Shown here: one piece after another, positions 61,076-64,000 of the stretch
Numbering within the stretch: position 1 is the stretch's first letter
Layout: the number at the start of each line of letters is the position of its first letter
Source of the DNA: Schlegelella_A sp038318385
GTDB lineage: Bacteria; Pseudomonadota; Gammaproteobacteria; Burkholderiales; Burkholderiaceae_C
Length of the DNA stretch: 64,000 bases
Direction: 5' to 3'
Assembly: GCA_038318385.1 (NCBI GenBank)
Contig: JBBQCD010000003.1
Coordinates: 1-64,000 of the forward strand
The notes under the pieces: generated by a model
Seen by the model: only the letters and a program-made list of their open reading frames with translations
Databases searched by the model: none
What the model was told of the DNA's origin: nothing
Program-made: the position numbers and the translations under genes

Positions 61076-62137
61076 ATGATCCGGATGCGCCCCAGCGGCC
61101 TGGTCCTGACGGCGACCTTCGTCGTCCTGTTGGCTACGCTGCTGTGGTTTCGCGATGCCCTGCTGCAGGCGCACGTCGATCAATCCATTCAGGAGGTCGC
61201 GTCGGACGCCGCGCTTTATTTCGACGTCTACCAGTCCGTCTACGCGGACGCCGCCCTCCAGGAGAGCCCAACCCTGTTCCTGATCGGCTCGCCGATCCTC
61301 TTCATGAAGCTGGCGGGAGGAGATCTTTTCCTCATCGAAGTATGCAACCTGGCCCTGATGTTCTTCACGCTCAGGGTCGCGCTGGGTTGCCTGACCAGCC
61401 TGCGTGGCCGCCTGCTCTTCGTGAGCGGGGCGCTGATCTTTCCGTACTTCCTGTTCGGGTTCCTCGGCCTGAACAAGGAGATCTACGCGATGTGCTCGGC
61501 CGTCCTGTTCGGCAGCTACTTCATTCGTGGGCGGCTCTCGCACCTTGTGCTTGCGTTGCTGATCGGCGCCTGCGCTCGCTACTACATGCTCGTCGCCCTG
61601 CTGGTGCTTCTGGTGACAGTGCCTCGGGACCGTCCACCGCGCTACACGCTCATCATCAGCCTGCTGTTCGCAGTCTCGCTGGTGGCGCCAATCACCAAGC
61701 AACTCATTCCCGAATACTCAACCGAGGGCCTGCTGGAGGATTCCGGTCGGATCGGACTTGTCTTCGCGTCGATCATCGACCACTATGGGTATGCCGTCGC
61801 CTACCCGGCGAAGTACGTGTTGCTCCTGCCGTCGCGGGCCTACGGGTATCTCATCGGTGCGACGGAAGACGCCACCGGGGCAGCGGTCTCCGTGGTCTCG
61901 ACCGGGATGTTCCTGTGGATCTGCCGGCTGCTGATAGCCCGCGGCACCCCGAACCCCACCGTGCGGCGGCTCATCGTCGCGGGCCTGACGGCGCCGATTC
62001 CGATCATGTGGAGCGAGATCATGCATTGGCGCTACTACTCGTTCGTGTACTTCTTCTTCCTCTACGCGGCGATCCTGCACATGGAAGCCCGGCGCGCGCG
62101 AGTCGCGGCACGTCGAACTGCTGCTGCGCGCGCCTGA
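61076..62137 (+). CDS. Polytopic membrane protein, possible Wzy-like polymerase
   Basis: The 353-residue protein has about eight to nine hydrophobic segments. Notable are LVLTATFVVLLATLLWF, LFVSGALIFPYFLFGFLG, LVLALLIGACARYYMLVALL and TLIISLLFAVSLVAPI. A loop of about 60 residues with a conserved-looking YPAKYVLLLPSRAYGYL separates the last helices. Wzy proteins have little sequence conservation, so the call rests on topology and its place after wzx in the cluster. A one-base gap follows pseA. Confidence 0.55.
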   Translation: MIRMRPSGLVLTATFVVLLATLLWFRDALLQAHVDQSIQEVASDAALYFDVYQSVYADAALQESPTLFLIGSPILFMKLAGGDLFLIEVCNLALMFFTLRVALGCLTSLRGRLLFVSGALIFPYFLFGFLGLNKEIYAMCSAVLFGSYFIRGRLSHLVLALLIGACARYYMLVALLVLLVTVPRDRPPRYTLIISLLFAVSLVAPITKQLIPEYSTEGLLEDSGRIGLVFASIIDHYGYAVAYPAKYVLLLPSRAYGYLIGATEDATGAAVSVVSTGMFLWICRLLIARGTPNPTVRRLIVAGLTAPIPIMWSEIMHWRYYSFVYFFFLYAAILHMEARRARVAARRTAAARA

Positions 62138-62145
62138 CGAATCCC

Positions 62146-63240
62146 ATGCGCAGTCACTTCGTCGTGGTATCGCCGTCGAGCGGCGGTGCCGAGAAGCGTT
62201 TTTTTGACGTTTTCACTGCGCTGCGACGAGGCGGCGCCGATGCAGTCCTGATCGCGCCCTCCAGCCTGGTGGACCAGCTGAAAGCCGATCATCAGGACCG
62301 GCTCGACATCGCCGATGCGCTGGTCCCCGTGACCATGGCACGTTGGAGCCGCATCGGCTTCGTACTCGGCTTTCGCCGATTGCTGCGCAACCTGCCGAAA
62401 GGAGCCAGCTTTCACTACCCCCTGAACTGCCTTTGGCCCCTTCACGTGGGCCGGGGGGACCGGGTCACCATGACCGTCGCAGACTGCACGAGCGTGCCGG
62501 CACCGTTCTCGCCGAAGAGGACCAGCGTGTGGGCCTGGATCAGCTTCTTCTTCGTCGCAGGAATCGATGTCCTGAGCCCTGCCATTTTCTCCGCGATGAG
62601 AGGCTACCGTACCGCGGGCAAGATGCAATTGACCCCCGGCGGCACATTTCTCGTGCCGCCGCCAGTCCGGAACGCCCGCCGCCGGCCCACCGTCGTGTTC
62701 CTGGGCCGCCTCGTCCCGGGCAAAGGCATCGATGAGCTGCTCGACAGGCTCCCGAGTCTCTGGGCGTCGCTGCGCGATCGCGTGCCGGCGGACTTTGCAT
62801 TCGAGGTGGCCGGCTACGGCCCGTTGGAAACAGAAGTAGCCCGGCGCGCGACGTCCCTGGACAAGGCGGGAATCCCGGTTTCCTTCATCGGCTACGCCGT
62901 CGCTGATGCATTGCTCGGTGAGTCGATGATCCTGCTCTCGTTGCAGCAGACGACGAACTATCCATCCCGTGTGGTCGCCGAGGCCCTGATGAGCGGCTGC
63001 ACGGTCGTGATCCGCGACACCGGCGATTCGAGGGAGTTCGGCACCGACCTACCGGGCCTCGTCTATTGCGGTGCGGGCCTCGATCCGCAGGAGCTGGCCG
63101 AGCGCATCCTGGTGCTTCTGCAGCGGATCGCAAAAGAGGAAGGCTTCCTGGACGGGGTGCGCAGCGCCGCGATCGCCCGCTTCGGCTCGGATCGATACCT
63201 CGACTACTTTCGAGATCTCACAGGCAACACACCTCCGTGA
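62146..63240 (+). CDS. Family 4-like glycosyltransferase
   Basis: The 364-residue GT-B protein starts SHFVVVSPSSGGAEKRFFDV. It has the donor half with VVFLGRLVPGKGIDELLDRL, FEVAGYGPLETEVARRA and a modified EX7E region (PSRVVAEALMSGCTVVIRDT). It should transfer a hexose from a nucleotide sugar onto the lipid-linked unit. Eight bases separate it from the membrane protein. Confidence 0.85.
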   Translation: MRSHFVVVSPSSGGAEKRFFDVFTALRRGGADAVLIAPSSLVDQLKADHQDRLDIADALVPVTMARWSRIGFVLGFRRLLRNLPKGASFHYPLNCLWPLHVGRGDRVTMTVADCTSVPAPFSPKRTSVWAWISFFFVAGIDVLSPAIFSAMRGYRTAGKMQLTPGGTFLVPPPVRNARRRPTVVFLGRLVPGKGIDELLDRLPSLWASLRDRVPADFAFEVAGYGPLETEVARRATSLDKAGIPVSFIGYAVADALLGESMILLSLQQTTNYPSRVVAEALMSGCTVVIRDTGDSREFGTDLPGLVYCGAGLDPQELAERILVLLQRIAKEEGFLDGVRSAAIARFGSDRYLDYFRDLTGNTPP

Positions 63241-63569
63241 ATCGCAAGACCGTCGTTTTCTGCAGCAATCCGACGTGCGGCCTCGTTGGCTCCCGCAGGC
63301 GCGTCATGGAGTCCCTGATCGGCGACGAACCTCGAGGCGTGCCTATGGCTCCACTCGACCTACCCCTCGAGCGCGTGGCCGCGTTCGGCCCGGAGTTCGT
63401 CGAGTGGCAGGTCTTCCCGCGCAACAGGGGCCTGCTCGGAGCGCGCGCCGCATCGAGCCTGCTCTGCCTCTCGACGACCGCATGGACTTCGCATTCGCTC
63501 AAAGCGCGAACGAGAAGCTTGTTCACCAGGATTCCAAGCACCGGTTCACCATGCGATCCACGCTCGTAG
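63237..63569 (+). CDS. Hypothetical small protein, coding status uncertain
   Basis: A 110-codon frame starts at GTG in GTGA overlap with the glycosyltransferase stop, the same coupling used throughout the cluster. No family is recognised. G/C in third positions is high as far as codon 77 (near base 63467), then drops, while another frame (the one of the next gene, open from 63482) becomes high. This could mean a frameshifted gene, or that the next gene begins earlier than chosen. Confidence 0.35.
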   Translation: MNRKTVVFCSNPTCGLVGSRRRVMESLIGDEPRGVPMAPLDLPLERVAAFGPEFVEWQVFPRNRGLLGARAASSLLCLSTTAWTSHSLKARTRSLFTRIPSTGSPCDPRS

Positions 63570-64000
63570 TCATCCTCGCGGCGTCTCTCGGTCTGCTGGT
63601 GGGAAGCCAATTGCAGGACACCTTGGCGATATTTTCGGAGCGCCCGGCGATTGCCGCCCCGGTTCCGCAGGCGGCGACACGGGCCACGACCCGCAAATGG
63701 GCATTGATCGAGCACCGTCCGGAGGGACCGGCCGTGCCGTGTCCGAGCCAAGCTGCGGTGGTCTTCACCGCAGGACAGTCCAACGCGGCGAACTCGGTCG
63801 GCCACCGCTCGGTAGCCCGCCACGAGGTCTATTCCATGTACGCCAGCAGGTGCTACAGGGCGGTCGGGGCCATGCCCGGCGCAGAGGGACGGTTGGGGAG
63901 TATCTGGCCATCGGTCGGCGACCAAATGATCGAAGCAGGTATCGCCAAGGCCGTGATATTTGTCAACGCGGCGATGGGAGGCACGGGAATCGCCCAATGG
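63551..64000 (+). CDS. SGNH/sialate O-acetylesterase-like protein, cut by window edge
   Basis: The first 150 residues are visible. An N-terminal signal or anchor (residues 1-20, MRSTLVVILAASLGLLVGS) is followed by a Pro/Ala linker, then VVFTAGQSNAANSVGHR, the block-I GQSN motif of SGNH and sialate O-acetylesterase-like enzymes. VIFVNAAMGGTGIAQW contains the block with the Gly. An in-frame ATG at 63482 would add 23 residues. It is probably periplasmic or membrane-anchored and may add or remove O-acetyl groups on the glycan. The remainder lies outside the window. Confidence 0.78.
   Translation, partial: MRSTLVVILAASLGLLVGSQLQDTLAIFSERPAIAAPVPQAATRATTRKWALIEHRPEGPAVPCPSQAAVVFTAGQSNAANSVGHRSVARHEVYSMYASRCYRAVGAMPGAEGRLGSIWPSVGDQMIEAGIAKAVIFVNAAMGGTGIAQW

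Noticed and set aside
63218..63997. 259-codon minus-strand frame at the right edge
   Set aside because: It is antisense to the SGNH gene, which has a signal segment and a GQSN motif, and it has no recognisable content.

Overview
The window is GC-rich DNA from a betaproteobacterium, most likely Burkholderiales. This rests on the gene order rpoE-rseA-rseB-mucD-lepA-lepB-DUF4845-rnc-era-recO-pdxJ-acpS-nagZ, the yceD-rpmF-plsX-fabHDG-acpP-fabF block, the rne/rluC divergent pair and a complete urt/ure nitrogen locus. The species cannot be named from sequence reading alone. Apart from one degenerate fragment at the left edge, nearly all DNA is coding.

Layout. (1) 1-5.4 kb: an 8-bp tandem repeat, a frameshifted C-terminal remnant of an FAD-dependent hydroxylase, a stand-alone ureD, a five-helix membrane protein, a histone-tail-like DUF6496 protein, gamma-glutamyltransferase and a glutathione S-transferase. 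(2) 5.5-16.1 kb: the urea uptake operon urtABCDE (minus) divergent from ureABCEFG (plus). The shared intergenic region carries two consensus sigma-54 promoters facing opposite ways, which predicts nitrogen control. (3) 16.2-23.4 kb: sppA-like peptidase, Rieske protein, HAD phosphatase and rluC on the minus strand, divergent from rne, which has a leader of about 600 nt and a long Arg/Gly/Glu repeat tail. (4) 23.5-44.2 kb: a long minus-strand housekeeping block (nagZ back to yceD) covering envelope-stress sigma-E, protein secretion, ribosome maturation and fatty-acid synthesis, then maf and an RsmI-like methylase on the plus strand. (5) 44.2-45.7 kb: an RhlE-type helicase.

(6) 45.9-64.0 kb: one unidirectional, translationally coupled surface-glycan cluster headed by an EPS-associated winged-helix regulator. 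LegB, LegC, LegG, LegI, PtmE and LegF homologues predict CMP-legionaminic acid or a related 5,7-diamino nonulosonate. A WbpG/PseA-HisH-HisF module predicts conversion of an acetamido to an acetamidino group. A Wzx flippase, a candidate Wzy-like membrane protein, two glycosyltransferase candidates, acyl- and methyltransferase candidates and an SGNH esterase cut by the window edge complete it. The least explained part is a trio between legG and ptmE (a DegT-like PLP protein and a FemAB/GNAT-like protein flanking legI, then a SAM methyltransferase), together with the absence of recognisable LegH, PtmA and PtmF inside the window.

All assignments are by reading motifs and family resemblance. No database search was run.
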